Shown here: positions 44,499 through 52,366 of the stretch, piece by piece
Layout of the letters: each line of letters begins with the position of its first letter
Position numbering within the stretch: position 1 is the first letter of the stretch
Source: Glacieibacterium arshaanense
Lineage (GTDB): Bacteria > Pseudomonadota > Alphaproteobacteria > Sphingomonadales > Sphingomonadaceae
Reading direction: 5' to 3'
Length of the DNA stretch: 64,000 bases
Assembly (NCBI RefSeq): GCF_004681125.1
Contig: NZ_SIHO01000002.1
Location: 908,563 to 972,562, forward strand
The notes under the pieces: model-generated
Seen by the model: the letters and a program-made list of their open reading frames with translations, nothing else
Database searches by the model: none
Told to the model about the DNA's origin: nothing
Position numbers and translations under genes: made by a program

Positions 44499-45917
44499 AT
44501 GTTGAATGGGTTGCGCGCACTCCGCATGGGCGGTCGCGAGGTTCTGCCGCTGGTTGAAGGTGGCAAAGGCGTTGCTGCGACCAATCACAAATCGTCGGGT
44601 GCCTGGGCGGCGACCGGCGGCGTCGGGACGATTTCGGCGGTCAATGCCGACAGCTATGACGCCGAGGGTAAAATCATCCGGCAGGTCTATGAGCAGATGA
44701 CGCGGCGCGAGCGCCACGAACAGCTGATCCAGTACGGCATCGACGGCGGCGTCCAGCAGGTTCGCCGCGCCTATGAAATGGCCGAGGGCACGCTGTCGAA
44801 GGGTATCGGCGCGATCAACGTCAACGTGCTGTGGGAAATGGGCGGCGCGCAGCAGGTGCTGGTCGGCGTGCTCGAAGGCGCCAAGGGCCTAGTCAACGGC
44901 GTCACTTGCGGCGCCGGCATGCCGTACAAGCTGTCCGAGCTCGCGGCGTATCACCAGGTTTTCTATTACCCGATCATCAGCAGCGCGCGGGCGTTCCGTG
45001 CACTGTGGAAGCGCGCCTATTCGAAGGAATCGGCGTGGCTGGGCGGCGTGGTCTATGAAGACCCGTGGCTGGCGGGTGGCCACAACGGGCTTTCCAATGC
45101 CGAAGACCCGCGCGCGCCGCAGGACCCGTATCCGCGCTGCGTCGAGCTGCGCAAGGTGATGCGCGAATGCGGCATTTCGGACGAGGTGCCGATCGTCATG
45201 GCCGGCGGCGTCTGGCGGCTCGACGAATGGACGCACTGGCTCGACAATCCGGAGCTGGGCACGGTGGTGTTCCAGTTCGGCACGCGGCCGCTGCTCACGG
45301 TCGAAAGCCCGATCCCCGAAGGCTGGAAACAGCGCCTGATGACGCTCGAGGAAGGTGACATCCTGCTGCACCAGTTCTCGCCGACCGGATTTTACTCAAG
45401 CGCGGTGCGCAACCCGTTCCTGCGGGCGCTCGAAGCACGGTCCGAACGCCAGATCGCGTTTTCCGCGGTCGAAACCGTCGACCATCCGCTGCTGCTCGAT
45501 GTCGGCGTGGGGCGGAAGAAATATTACGTCAACCGCGACGCGCTGCTGCAGGCACGCGGCTGGGCGGGCGAGGGCTATACCGAAGCGCTCAAGACCCCCG
45601 ACAACACGCTGGTGTTCGTGACGCCCGCCGACCGCGACATCATCCGCCAGGACCAGTCGGACTGCATGGGCTGCCTCAGTCACTGCGGTTTTTCGGCGTG
45701 GAAGGATTACGACACCTACACGACGGGCAAGCTCGCCGACCCGCGCAGCTTCTGCATCCAGAAAACCCTGCAGGACATCGCACACGGCGGCGATACCGAA
45801 CAGAATCTGATGTTCGGTGGGCATAGCGCCTATCGGTTCAAGCAGGACCCGTTTTATTCGAACGGGTTCGTGCCGACTGTGAAGCAGTTGGTGGATCGCA
45901 TCCTGACCGGCGCGTAG
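44499..45917 (+). CDS. Nitronate monooxygenase (2-nitropropane dioxygenase family)
   Basis: FMN-dependent TIM-barrel enzyme of 472 residues, probably oxidising nitronates or a related substrate. The barrel and flavin-binding loops are seen in GVNVNV-like SKGIGAINVNVLW, VNGVTCGAGMP, YEDPWLAGGHNGLSN (the GGHxG phosphate loop) and VPIVMAGGVW. The C-terminal part has an unusual Cys set, DCMGCLSHCGFSAW, near residue 388, and a second Cys in SFCIQKT. This may bind metal or form disulfides. It is longer than ordinary nitronate monooxygenases (about 320-380), so the annotation covers the family, not the substrate. Confidence 0.82.
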   Translation: MLNGLRALRMGGREVLPLVEGGKGVAATNHKSSGAWAATGGVGTISAVNADSYDAEGKIIRQVYEQMTRRERHEQLIQYGIDGGVQQVRRAYEMAEGTLSKGIGAINVNVLWEMGGAQQVLVGVLEGAKGLVNGVTCGAGMPYKLSELAAYHQVFYYPIISSARAFRALWKRAYSKESAWLGGVVYEDPWLAGGHNGLSNAEDPRAPQDPYPRCVELRKVMRECGISDEVPIVMAGGVWRLDEWTHWLDNPELGTVVFQFGTRPLLTVESPIPEGWKQRLMTLEEGDILLHQFSPTGFYSSAVRNPFLRALEARSERQIAFSAVETVDHPLLLDVGVGRKKYYVNRDALLQARGWAGEGYTEALKTPDNTLVFVTPADRDIIRQDQSDCMGCLSHCGFSAWKDYDTYTTGKLADPRSFCIQKTLQDIAHGGDTEQNLMFGGHSAYRFKQDPFYSNGFVPTVKQLVDRILTGA

Positions 45918-45968
45918 CGCAGGTGGCGCACAAGCGGCTGCTTCACATCTGCCGCCTTCAAACTGAAA

Positions 45969-46052
45969 CCACCCCGCTCATCCCGAGCGAAGTCGAGGGA
46001 CACACCGACGGTTGGGCGTGTCCCTCGACTTCACTCGGGATGAGCGGGGTGG
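45969..46052. repeat. Dispersed palindromic repeat (TCATCCCGAG...GTCGAGGGA type)
   Basis: The arms CCACCCCGCTCATCCCGAG with its GAAGTCGAGGGACAC continuation, and their reverse complement, pair over 35 bases with one mismatch and a 14-base loop. It lies between the convergent nitronate monooxygenase and glycine-zipper genes and could terminate both. Repeats of this kind are common in alphaproteobacterial genomes. Confidence 0.85.
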
Positions 46053-46078
46053 ATTGCTAGGTTTAGCTGCGGCCCGCT

Positions 46079-46348
46079 CTACCGCGGGCAAACCTTCTGG
46101 TTGTGGTTGTTGATGTAGCAACCCTTCTTCTTGTCATTGCTATCGAGAATCGCGCCGGTAATCGCGCCACCGGCCGCACCGACTGCCGCGCCCGCCAGCG
46201 GATTGCCCGTCAACGCACCGACCGCAAGCCCGCCAGCGCCACCGATGGCCGCACCGGTACCCGTCTTGGTCGCGCACGCCGTCGTGCCGAGGCTGGCGGC
46301 GAGCAGCGCGGACATCATGATCGCGCGTGGGAAACTGTTAATTGTCAT
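46079..46348 (-). CDS. Glycine-zipper small envelope protein, paralogue 1
   Basis: An 89-residue exported protein: signal segment at about 8-25 ending in TTAC (a weak lipobox, Cys near 26), then a glycine-zipper double hairpin rich in GxxxG (AAIGGAGGLAVGALTGNPLAGAAVGAAGGAITGAIL), a lysine block and a C-terminal tail with two Cys (GCYINNHNQKVCPR). It resembles YmgG/OsmB-like glycine-zipper proteins of unclear role in the outer membrane. The neighbouring gene at 46416 is a close paralogue with the same end. Confidence 0.8.
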   Translation of the reverse strand: MTINSFPRAIMMSALLAASLGTTACATKTGTGAAIGGAGGLAVGALTGNPLAGAAVGAAGGAITGAILDSNDKKKGCYINNHNQKVCPR

Positions 46349-46415
46349 GAGACGCTCCGGTTGAGGAATTTACATCCACTCAACCGTTGGCGTCACCAAG
46401 AGTTCCGTCGCCCAC

Positions 46416-46676
46416 TCAGCGCGGGCAGACCTTCTGGTTCTGGTTGTTGACGTAGCAACCCTTTTTCTTTTCGCTGTCGCTGAGGATCGCGCCGGTGATC
46501 GCCCCGCCGGCAGCACCGACGGCAGCGCCCGCCAGCGGGTTGCCGGTAATCGCACCCACGGCAAGCCCGCCGGCGGCGCCGACTGCGGCACCCTTGCCGG
46601 TCTTGGTTTCGCAGGCAGCGGTGTTCAGCGCGGCGGCGAAAACGGCGGCGGTGAGTGCGAGGCGAGCAGGGTTCAT
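46416..46676 (-). CDS. Glycine-zipper small envelope protein, paralogue 2
   Basis: An 86-residue protein: signal segment (LALTAAVFAAALNTAAC), glycine-zipper region and tail KKKGCYVNNQNQKVCPR. It is nearly identical to the neighbour from residue 24 to the end, while the signal peptides differ. ATG 46676 is set by the signal peptide; the longer frame is antisense to the dehydrogenase gene. The tandem pair was probably made by duplication. Lipoprotein status rests on a weak lipobox. Confidence 0.82.
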   Translation of the reverse strand: MNPARLALTAAVFAAALNTAACETKTGKGAAVGAAGGLAVGAITGNPLAGAAVGAAGGAITGAILSDSEKKKGCYVNNQNQKVCPR

Positions 46677-46737
46677 GGGGCTTCTCCCAGTGGGTTGAGC
46701 CTCGGAGTGTACGCCCTTTGCGGGGGTTGTGAAGGGG

Positions 46738-47727
46738 TTAAACCCAACCTTCCAAAACCTGGTCCGGCGGCCGGTGGCCATCCTTCCAGACCTGGATATT
46801 GGCGATGACCTTGTCGCCCATCGCCTGGCGGCCTTCGAACGTGGCGGAACCCATGTGCGGGACCAGCACGACGTTGGGCAGGTTGAGCAGGTCGGGGTGG
46901 ATCTTCGGCTCATGCTCGAACACGTCGAGCCCGGCGCCCGCGATGCCGCGCCGCGACAGTGCGGCCGCGAGTGCCGCTTCATCGACGATTTCGCCGCGCG
47001 CGGTGTTGATGAGGTAGACGTGGCGCTGCATCAGCCGCAGCGCCTTGTCGTTGATGAGGTGGTGCGTTTCGGGCGTGTGCGGGCAGTTGATCGACACGAT
47101 GTCGACGCGTGTCAGCATCGCCTCGAGCGTCGGCCACCATGTCGCTTCCAGCCCTGCTTCGACACTTGCGGGCAGGCGCTCGCGGTTGTGGTAGTGCACC
47201 GCGAGCCCGAAGCCGCGCGCGCGCGTCGCAACGGCCTGGCCGATGCGGCCCATGCCGATGATGCCTAGCCGCTTGCCGGTGATGCGGTGGCCGAGCATGC
47301 CGGTCGGCGACCAGCCGGCCCAGCTGCCCTCGCGGATGATCTTTTCGCCCTCGGCAATGCGGCGCGGCACCGACAGGATCAGCGCCATCACCATGTCGGC
47401 AGTGTCGTCGGTCAGCACGCCGGGCGTGTTGGTGACGACGATGTTCTTCTCGCGCGCCGCATGCAGGTCGATATGATCAATGCCGACGCCGAAATTGGCG
47501 ATGAGCTTGAGCTTCTCGCCCGCCTCCGCCAGCACCGCGGCATCGACATGGTCGGTGACGGTCGGCACGAACACATCGGCGCGGCGCACCGCATCGATCA
47601 GTCGCGCTTGGTCGAACGGCGTGTCGTCGAAGTTCAGCTCGACATCGAAAAGTTCGGCCATGCGCGTTTCGACCGCCTGCGGCAGGCGGCGGCTGACAAT
47701 GACCTTGGGGCGCGCGGTTTTGGGCAT
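46738..47727 (-). CDS. 2-hydroxyacid dehydrogenase (glyoxylate/hydroxypyruvate reductase type)
   Basis: NAD(P)-dependent D-2-hydroxyacid dehydrogenase of 329 residues. The Rossmann motif LGIIGMGRIGQAVATRA is near 160. The catalytic set is complete: Arg in NTARGEIVDE, Glu in VFEHEP and His in PHMGSAT. The N-terminal FGVGIDHIDLHAA strand fits GyaR-like enzymes reducing glyoxylate or hydroxypyruvate. The exact substrate is inferred. ATG 47727 is preferred over 47763 by the KVIVSRRLP start. The gene is divergent from the SH3 protein gene. Confidence 0.9.
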   Translation of the reverse strand: MPKTARPKVIVSRRLPQAVETRMAELFDVELNFDDTPFDQARLIDAVRRADVFVPTVTDHVDAAVLAEAGEKLKLIANFGVGIDHIDLHAAREKNIVVTNTPGVLTDDTADMVMALILSVPRRIAEGEKIIREGSWAGWSPTGMLGHRITGKRLGIIGMGRIGQAVATRARGFGLAVHYHNRERLPASVEAGLEATWWPTLEAMLTRVDIVSINCPHTPETHHLINDKALRLMQRHVYLINTARGEIVDEAALAAALSRRGIAGAGLDVFEHEPKIHPDLLNLPNVVLVPHMGSATFEGRQAMGDKVIANIQVWKDGHRPPDQVLEGWV

Positions 47728-47831
47728 GGCACAAGCGCTACTAAGCCGCCCCGCACGCGTCAAGCGTGGCGCTGCGCCACCTGCTGCACACAGGCGCTGT
47801 TATTTCGGTGCGAACGCGCTAAGACAAAATC

Positions 47832-48320
47832 ATGCGCCTGTGGATCGCCCTGATTTTATTGACTGCCGCGCCGGTCGCGGCCGAGGAACTCGCCGATGGC
47901 CGTTCGGGGCTGGCGGTGCCGCGCTTCGTGTCGATCAAGCCGTCAAAGGCCTATCTGCGCACCGGCCCGGGCGACCAATACCCCATCGCCTGGGAATATG
48001 TCCGCGCCGGGCTGCCCGTCGAAGTCATCAAGGAATGGGGCATCTGGCGCCAGCTCCGCGACAGCGACGGCACCATCGGCTGGATGAACAAGAACCTGCT
48101 CACCGGCGAGCGCCACGCCATCGTCACGCGCAACATCCGCACGCTCTACGAAGGCCCCGACCTGCAGGCGCGCCCGGTCTGGCGCATCGAACCCGGCGCG
48201 ATTGTCAGCGTGACGCTGTGCGAAGCCGCCTGGTGCCGCATCACCCGCGACGGCAAGGGCGGCTACATCCCGCGCAATCAGTTGTGGGGCGTGTATCCGA
48301 CCGAGTCGATTGCGGACTGA
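47832..48320 (+). CDS. Secreted SH3-domain protein
   Basis: A 162-residue exported protein: signal peptide at 1-17 (LWIALILLTAAPVAA), then two bacterial SH3-like repeats, VSIKPSKAYLRTGPGDQYPIAWEYVRAG (about 33-90) and TRNIRTLYEGPDLQARPVWRIEPG (about 98-155). Such proteins usually bind the cell wall. Two Cys (LCEAAWC) probably form a disulfide. The gene ends 8 bp before a REP-like repeat. Binding target is inferred from the domain. Confidence 0.88.
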   Translation: MRLWIALILLTAAPVAAEELADGRSGLAVPRFVSIKPSKAYLRTGPGDQYPIAWEYVRAGLPVEVIKEWGIWRQLRDSDGTIGWMNKNLLTGERHAIVTRNIRTLYEGPDLQARPVWRIEPGAIVSVTLCEAAWCRITRDGKGGYIPRNQLWGVYPTESIAD

Positions 48321-48328
48321 GGGTTAGA

Positions 48329-48455
48329 GCCTCCGGCGGGCAGGGCCTTGGCCCTGCACCCGATAGTTTGGGGCAGTGCCACCACAGCCGACACCTGAAT
48401 TGTTGCACCCACGCAAATTGATGGGTGCAGGGCCAAGGCCCTGCCCGCCGGGGGC
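48329..48455. repeat. REP-like inverted repeat, copy D
   Basis: Arms at 48329-48361 and 48423-48455, 33 bases each with one mismatch (GCCTCC opposite GGGGGC). The inner hairpin is CAGGGCC-tt-GGCCCTG. It lies between the convergent SH3 and SHOCT genes. Confidence 0.92.
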
Positions 48456-48457
48456 CC

Positions 48458-48955
48458 TTAACCTTCGCCGAGCAGCCGCGCCTTCTGCGCCTCGAATTCA
48501 GCCTGCGTAATCAAGCCTTTGTCGCGCAGTTCGCCGAAGCGCATGATTTCGGCAACGACATCGGCGTTCTTCGCCTTGGGTTTGGATTTGACGCTGGTCG
48601 GGGTGGCTTCGATGGCACCGACGACGGCATCCGGCGCGGTCTCCGCGCGGTTGCTGCCGCGCCACGCACCGATCGCCGCGCCGATGGCACCGCCGATGAA
48701 CGGCCCGATCACCGGGATGGGGATGGCCACCGCCGCGCCGATCAATGCGAATGGCAGCACGTCCTTGCCGAGCCCGAACTTGTTGGCGCGGTTGATGACT
48801 TCGGCGGCGTCGTCATAGGTCTCGCCGGCCTTTTGTTTGACCGATTTGATGGTCTGCTGGGTGTCTTCGCGCGCCAGGAATTCGGTGGCGTCTTCGGCCG
48901 CCTTGGCAGCCGTCTGCTTGAGTTCGGTGGCGAGGTCGTCGAGCTTCTTGGCCAT
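48458..48955 (-). CDS. SHOCT-domain protein with membrane segment
   Basis: A 165-residue protein: an N-terminal coiled, charged part (KKLDDLATELKQTAAKAAEDATEF), a hydrophobic glycine-rich hairpin in the middle (LPFALIGAAVAIPIPVIGPFIGGAIGAAIGA, about 85-115) and a C-terminal SHOCT motif, IMRFGELRDKGLITQAEFEAQKARLL. SHOCT motifs usually sit at the ends of small membrane proteins and are of unknown role. ATG 48955 has AAGGG upstream. Function cannot be given. Confidence 0.8.
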   Translation of the reverse strand: MAKKLDDLATELKQTAAKAAEDATEFLAREDTQQTIKSVKQKAGETYDDAAEVINRANKFGLGKDVLPFALIGAAVAIPIPVIGPFIGGAIGAAIGAWRGSNRAETAPDAVVGAIEATPTSVKSKPKAKNADVVAEIMRFGELRDKGLITQAEFEAQKARLLGEG

Positions 48956-49033
48956 CGGCGTTGCCCTTTCGAATGTCGAGCCGGATGGCAGCATCGCGCA
49001 ATCGCCCGGTTCAATCAAGCGTGGGGCATGCGG

Positions 49034-50446
49034 CTAATCGTCGTGGTGATCCACGCGCCCGCCGCCACGCACGAATGACAGCCCGATCAGCCCGAGCAGC
49101 AGCAGCCCCGAAATCGGCAGCAGGCCGATGCGCTGCGACTTGCCGGCTTCGGTGGCCATTTCGACGAGCATCGGCGCCAGCCAGCTCGTCGCGGTGCCGG
49201 AGATGACGAACAGCCCGAAGAACACCCCGACGCGGTCGCGCGGCACGACGCGTGTCAGCATGGTGCGCGACGATGCATAGGCCGAGGTCACGGTGATTGC
49301 CGCGACGAAGCCCGCGAGCAGCAAGCCGATTTCGGGCATGGTACGGAACATCGGGCCGTCCCAGATCGGCGCATGGTCAGCGGCCGGCCACGGCTGGTAG
49401 AAGAAGGTGTCGCGCGTCATGCCGAGCGTCATCAGCTGCGAAATGATGACACCGGTGATTTCGAGCCGCAGCGCCACCTTCGGCCCGAGGCGCCCATCGA
49501 GCCAGCCGCCGAGCAGCCCGCCGCCGACGGCAACGATGCTGAGCAGCAGCCCGTACATCAGCAGCTCGAGCGTGCCCCAGCCCATCGCGCCCGCAGCATA
49601 GACGCCGCCGAACACCAGGATGCCGGTCAGCCCGTCGGTGTAGAGCATGCGCGCGCCGAGGAAGATCATCGCGTCGCGGTGGCCGCGGGCTTCCTTGAAC
49701 AGGTTGACCAGGTCGGCGGCGCCTTCGATCACCGCATTGCCGAAGCGCATGCCGGTGCGCGGCACATCGGGGACGAAGCGGAACAGCGGCAGCACGCCGA
49801 TTGCCATGGCGACTGCAACAATCGGCGCGACGATGCGGTCCTGCTGGTGCGCGGCGATGTCGAGCCCGAACATCGGCACCTTGGGAATGAAGCTCCAGTC
49901 GACGACACCGGGTAGCGCGAACGCCCACAGCACGAAAATCAGCATGCCGACCGACACGAAATTGCCGAACGCCAGCGCCAGCCCCGATGTCGCGCCCGCG
50001 CGCGCCATGCCGGCGGCGGGCAGCAGCAGCGCGTTATGAAGCGTCTCGGTAAAGGCGAACAATACGCCGATGATCGCGGTGATCGTCACCACTGTCATCG
50101 GACTCAGCCCCGAGCCGTCGGGCAGCGTCCACCACAGCGAGAAAATCAATGGAATGAGCAGCATCATCACGCCGGCGAGCCACGGTTTGCGGCTGCCCAT
50201 GCGGTCGACGGTGGCGCCCAGAATCGGCGCCAGCAGCATCACGCCCCAGCCGGCATATTTTGCGGCCGACGCCGCGAGCGCCTGGCCCTTGACCGGGTCA
50301 CCGACGACGGTGGTGACGAAATAGGGGGTAAAAATATAGATGGTGATCAGGATGACATAGGGGTCGCGGGCGCCCTGAAACAGCGCCCAGCTCCATGCCG
50401 GCAGCCCGAGCCCCTTGGCGCGCGCCGGCACAGCGGTATCGGTCAT
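49034..50446 (-). CDS. MFS transporter
   Basis: Inner-membrane transporter of 470 residues with about 12 hydrophobic helices, beginning with a short tail and the segment SWALFQGARDPYVILITIYIFTPYFVTTVVG. The loop motif of the family is seen as DRMGSRKPW between helices 2 and 3, and the second-half equivalent as RVVPRDRVG. The first helix region resembles the UMF1/Atg22-like group. The substrate is unknown. It lies 99 bp downstream of the type III PKS operon on the same strand, so export of that product is a reasonable guess, not a finding. Confidence 0.87.
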   Translation of the reverse strand: MTDTAVPARAKGLGLPAWSWALFQGARDPYVILITIYIFTPYFVTTVVGDPVKGQALAASAAKYAGWGVMLLAPILGATVDRMGSRKPWLAGVMMLLIPLIFSLWWTLPDGSGLSPMTVVTITAIIGVLFAFTETLHNALLLPAAGMARAGATSGLALAFGNFVSVGMLIFVLWAFALPGVVDWSFIPKVPMFGLDIAAHQQDRIVAPIVAVAMAIGVLPLFRFVPDVPRTGMRFGNAVIEGAADLVNLFKEARGHRDAMIFLGARMLYTDGLTGILVFGGVYAAGAMGWGTLELLMYGLLLSIVAVGGGLLGGWLDGRLGPKVALRLEITGVIISQLMTLGMTRDTFFYQPWPAADHAPIWDGPMFRTMPEIGLLLAGFVAAITVTSAYASSRTMLTRVVPRDRVGVFFGLFVISGTATSWLAPMLVEMATEAGKSQRIGLLPISGLLLLGLIGLSFVRGGGRVDHHDD

Positions 50447-50545
50447 CGTATTGATGGCGAACGTCCTTCCCCGAAATCATTGGCCCACATTCGTGGTGCG
50501 TCGGGGCACGATGGCAGCGCAGACGGCGCTTGCCAAATGTTGATT

Positions 50546-51667
50546 TCAGGAAATCGCCAGTCCGGCGCGCTTGAGTGCAGGTTCGGGCACGCGCGTCGCG
50601 CCGGCAATCGCGCCGAGCAGCGCCGGGGCGATGCCGATGACGCCGATCATCAGCCGCTGGCCGATGCCGGAAAAGCCGGCGCGCTGCAGCCAGGTCGCGA
50701 GGCGGATCTGCCGCGCCACGTCGCCGCGCAGCCGCGCGTGGTAGGTCGCGGCATCGGCACCCGCCGCCACCGCATGCGCCGCCAGCCGCCCCGAATGCAG
50801 CGCGATCGACATGCCGTCGCCTGAAAACGACGGGATGACGCCGGCCTGGTCGCCCATGCGGAACAGCCGTGCGGGGTCGGTGGGGCTGGCGTGGTGGATG
50901 AAGCCGTATGGCACGCCCGAAATCGTCAGCGGCTTGGGGAGCAGCGGCTGCGCATCCGCCAGCCGGCGGGCGAGCAGCGGCTCGGTCATCAGCGCCGCGA
51001 ACAGCGCGTCCCAGTTGCGGCCCAGCGCCGCGAAGCGCGCGCGCGTCACCAGCAGACACAGGTTGGCGACGCCGCCTTCGATGAGCTGCAGCCCGGCATA
51101 GCCGCCGTCGAACAGATGCACCTCGATCATGCCCGCCAGCGCGGCATGTGCGGCGGCATCGACGCGGAAATATTGCTTGAAGCCGATCAGGTCGTCGATG
51201 GTTCCCTTGGTGTCCCGTGCTGCCCCGCGCACTTCATGCTTGCCGCTGGCGAGCAGGACAGTCCCGGCGTTGACCGGCCCGGCGCTGGTGGCGAGGCTGC
51301 CGCCGTCGATGCCGCGCACACTAACGCCGCGCTGGATTTCGGCGCCCGCCGCTGCCGCATGGTCGAGCAACGCCGCATCGAGGACGCGCCGCGAAACGCC
51401 GATCGCGGTGAACGGCAGCGCGGCTTCGGCACTGCGCGCGCCGGCGACCAGCCGGATACGACTAATCGGTGCGCCGCCGAGGCGTCCGACATCGAAGCCC
51501 AGTGCCGCCAGATGCGCCTGTGCCTCGGTCGACAGGAATTCGCCGCAGATCTTGTCAGCCGGCGCGGCGTCGCGTTCGAGCAGCAACGGCGGCTTGCCGG
51601 CGTGGGCCAGCAGCGTCGCCGCTGCCGCGCCCGCCAGCCCGCCGCCGATGATGACAGTCTCGGTCAC
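50546..51667 (-). CDS. FAD-dependent oxidoreductase of the type III PKS operon
   Basis: A 373-residue flavoprotein of the geranylgeranyl-reductase/hydroxylase type. VIIGGGLAGAAAATLLAHAG at 5-24 is the dinucleotide-binding loop, followed by LLLERD, and FRMGDQAGVIPSFSGDGMSIALHSG near 275 is the second FAD signature. The start is GTG, coupled by GTGA to the methyltransferase gene. In such operons the enzyme hydroxylates or oxidises the aromatic ring made by the polyketide synthase, here toward a quinone. That role is inference from context and from the Streptomyces srsABC operon. Confidence 0.82.
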   Translation of the reverse strand: MTETVIIGGGLAGAAAATLLAHAGKPPLLLERDAAPADKICGEFLSTEAQAHLAALGFDVGRLGGAPISRIRLVAGARSAEAALPFTAIGVSRRVLDAALLDHAAAAGAEIQRGVSVRGIDGGSLATSAGPVNAGTVLLASGKHEVRGAARDTKGTIDDLIGFKQYFRVDAAAHAALAGMIEVHLFDGGYAGLQLIEGGVANLCLLVTRARFAALGRNWDALFAALMTEPLLARRLADAQPLLPKPLTISGVPYGFIHHASPTDPARLFRMGDQAGVIPSFSGDGMSIALHSGRLAAHAVAAGADAATYHARLRGDVARQIRLATWLQRAGFSGIGQRLMIGVIGIAPALLGAIAGATRVPEPALKRAGLAIS

Positions 51668-52365
51668 CGGATACGACCAACACACAGCCGGAACGGGAAT
51701 TCATTCGTCAGCGACACGCCCTGCCGGTCGATACCCGACGCGGCAATCAGCGCCTCCCACTCGTCCCGCGTGAACGACCGCGCCACCGAAACTTGCCCGT
51801 CATGCACCACCGTCGGATGCCAGCGCGCGACGCGGGCGAGCAGTCCGAAACCGTAATAGGCGAACCAGTGGCGGCGCAGGTCGCTGTTGTACCAGCCGCG
51901 CGCCGCAGCAGCGTCCATCCACGCGAGGAAGCGCGCCACCAGCGCGTCTGGCATGTGGTGCGTGCAAATCGCGCTGACGACGAAGTCGGGGCGCGTGGCA
52001 GGCCGGTAGTCGAAGACGTCGGCGGTGACATAGTCGATGCCGAGCGCCGAGTCGGTCGCGGCGCGCGCGGCGGCCTCGCTGCGCGGGTTGATGTCGATGC
52101 CGGTCAGCGTGCAGGTCTTGCCGGCCTTGGTCGCCCAGGCGTGCACCGCGCGCAGCATGTCGCCTTCGCCCGACCCGACATCGACAAGGCTGAAATGGTC
52201 GAGGTCGCGCGCCGCGCGCTTGAGCCAGCTCAATGTCGGCCGCCGCGCCAGCGTCACCGTGTTGACGATGGCGAGGTCATGGATCAGCGCGGCAAAGTCG
52301 GCAGTGGTGACGTCCTCGCCGTCCATCCACTCGTCTTCGGTCGAGCGGGCGGCGAAACTGCGCAC
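51664..52365 (-). CDS. Class I SAM-dependent methyltransferase of the type III PKS operon
   Basis: A 233-residue methyltransferase with motif I LVDVGSGEGDML near 61, motif II CTLTGIDINPRSEAA, and the post-motif region SAICTHHMPD. It should methylate a hydroxyl or ring carbon of the polyketide product. The start is GTG 52365, one base after the stop of the PKS gene, so translation is coupled. Its stop overlaps the oxidoreductase start. It is not the isoprenylcysteine-methyltransferase-like type found beside some other bacterial type III synthases. Confidence 0.82.
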   Translation of the reverse strand: MRSFAARSTEDEWMDGEDVTTADFAALIHDLAIVNTVTLARRPTLSWLKRAARDLDHFSLVDVGSGEGDMLRAVHAWATKAGKTCTLTGIDINPRSEAAARAATDSALGIDYVTADVFDYRPATRPDFVVSAICTHHMPDALVARFLAWMDAAAARGWYNSDLRRHWFAYYGFGLLARVARWHPTVVHDGQVSVARSFTRDEWEALIAASGIDRQGVSLTNEFPFRLCVGRIR

Positions 52366-52366
52366 G

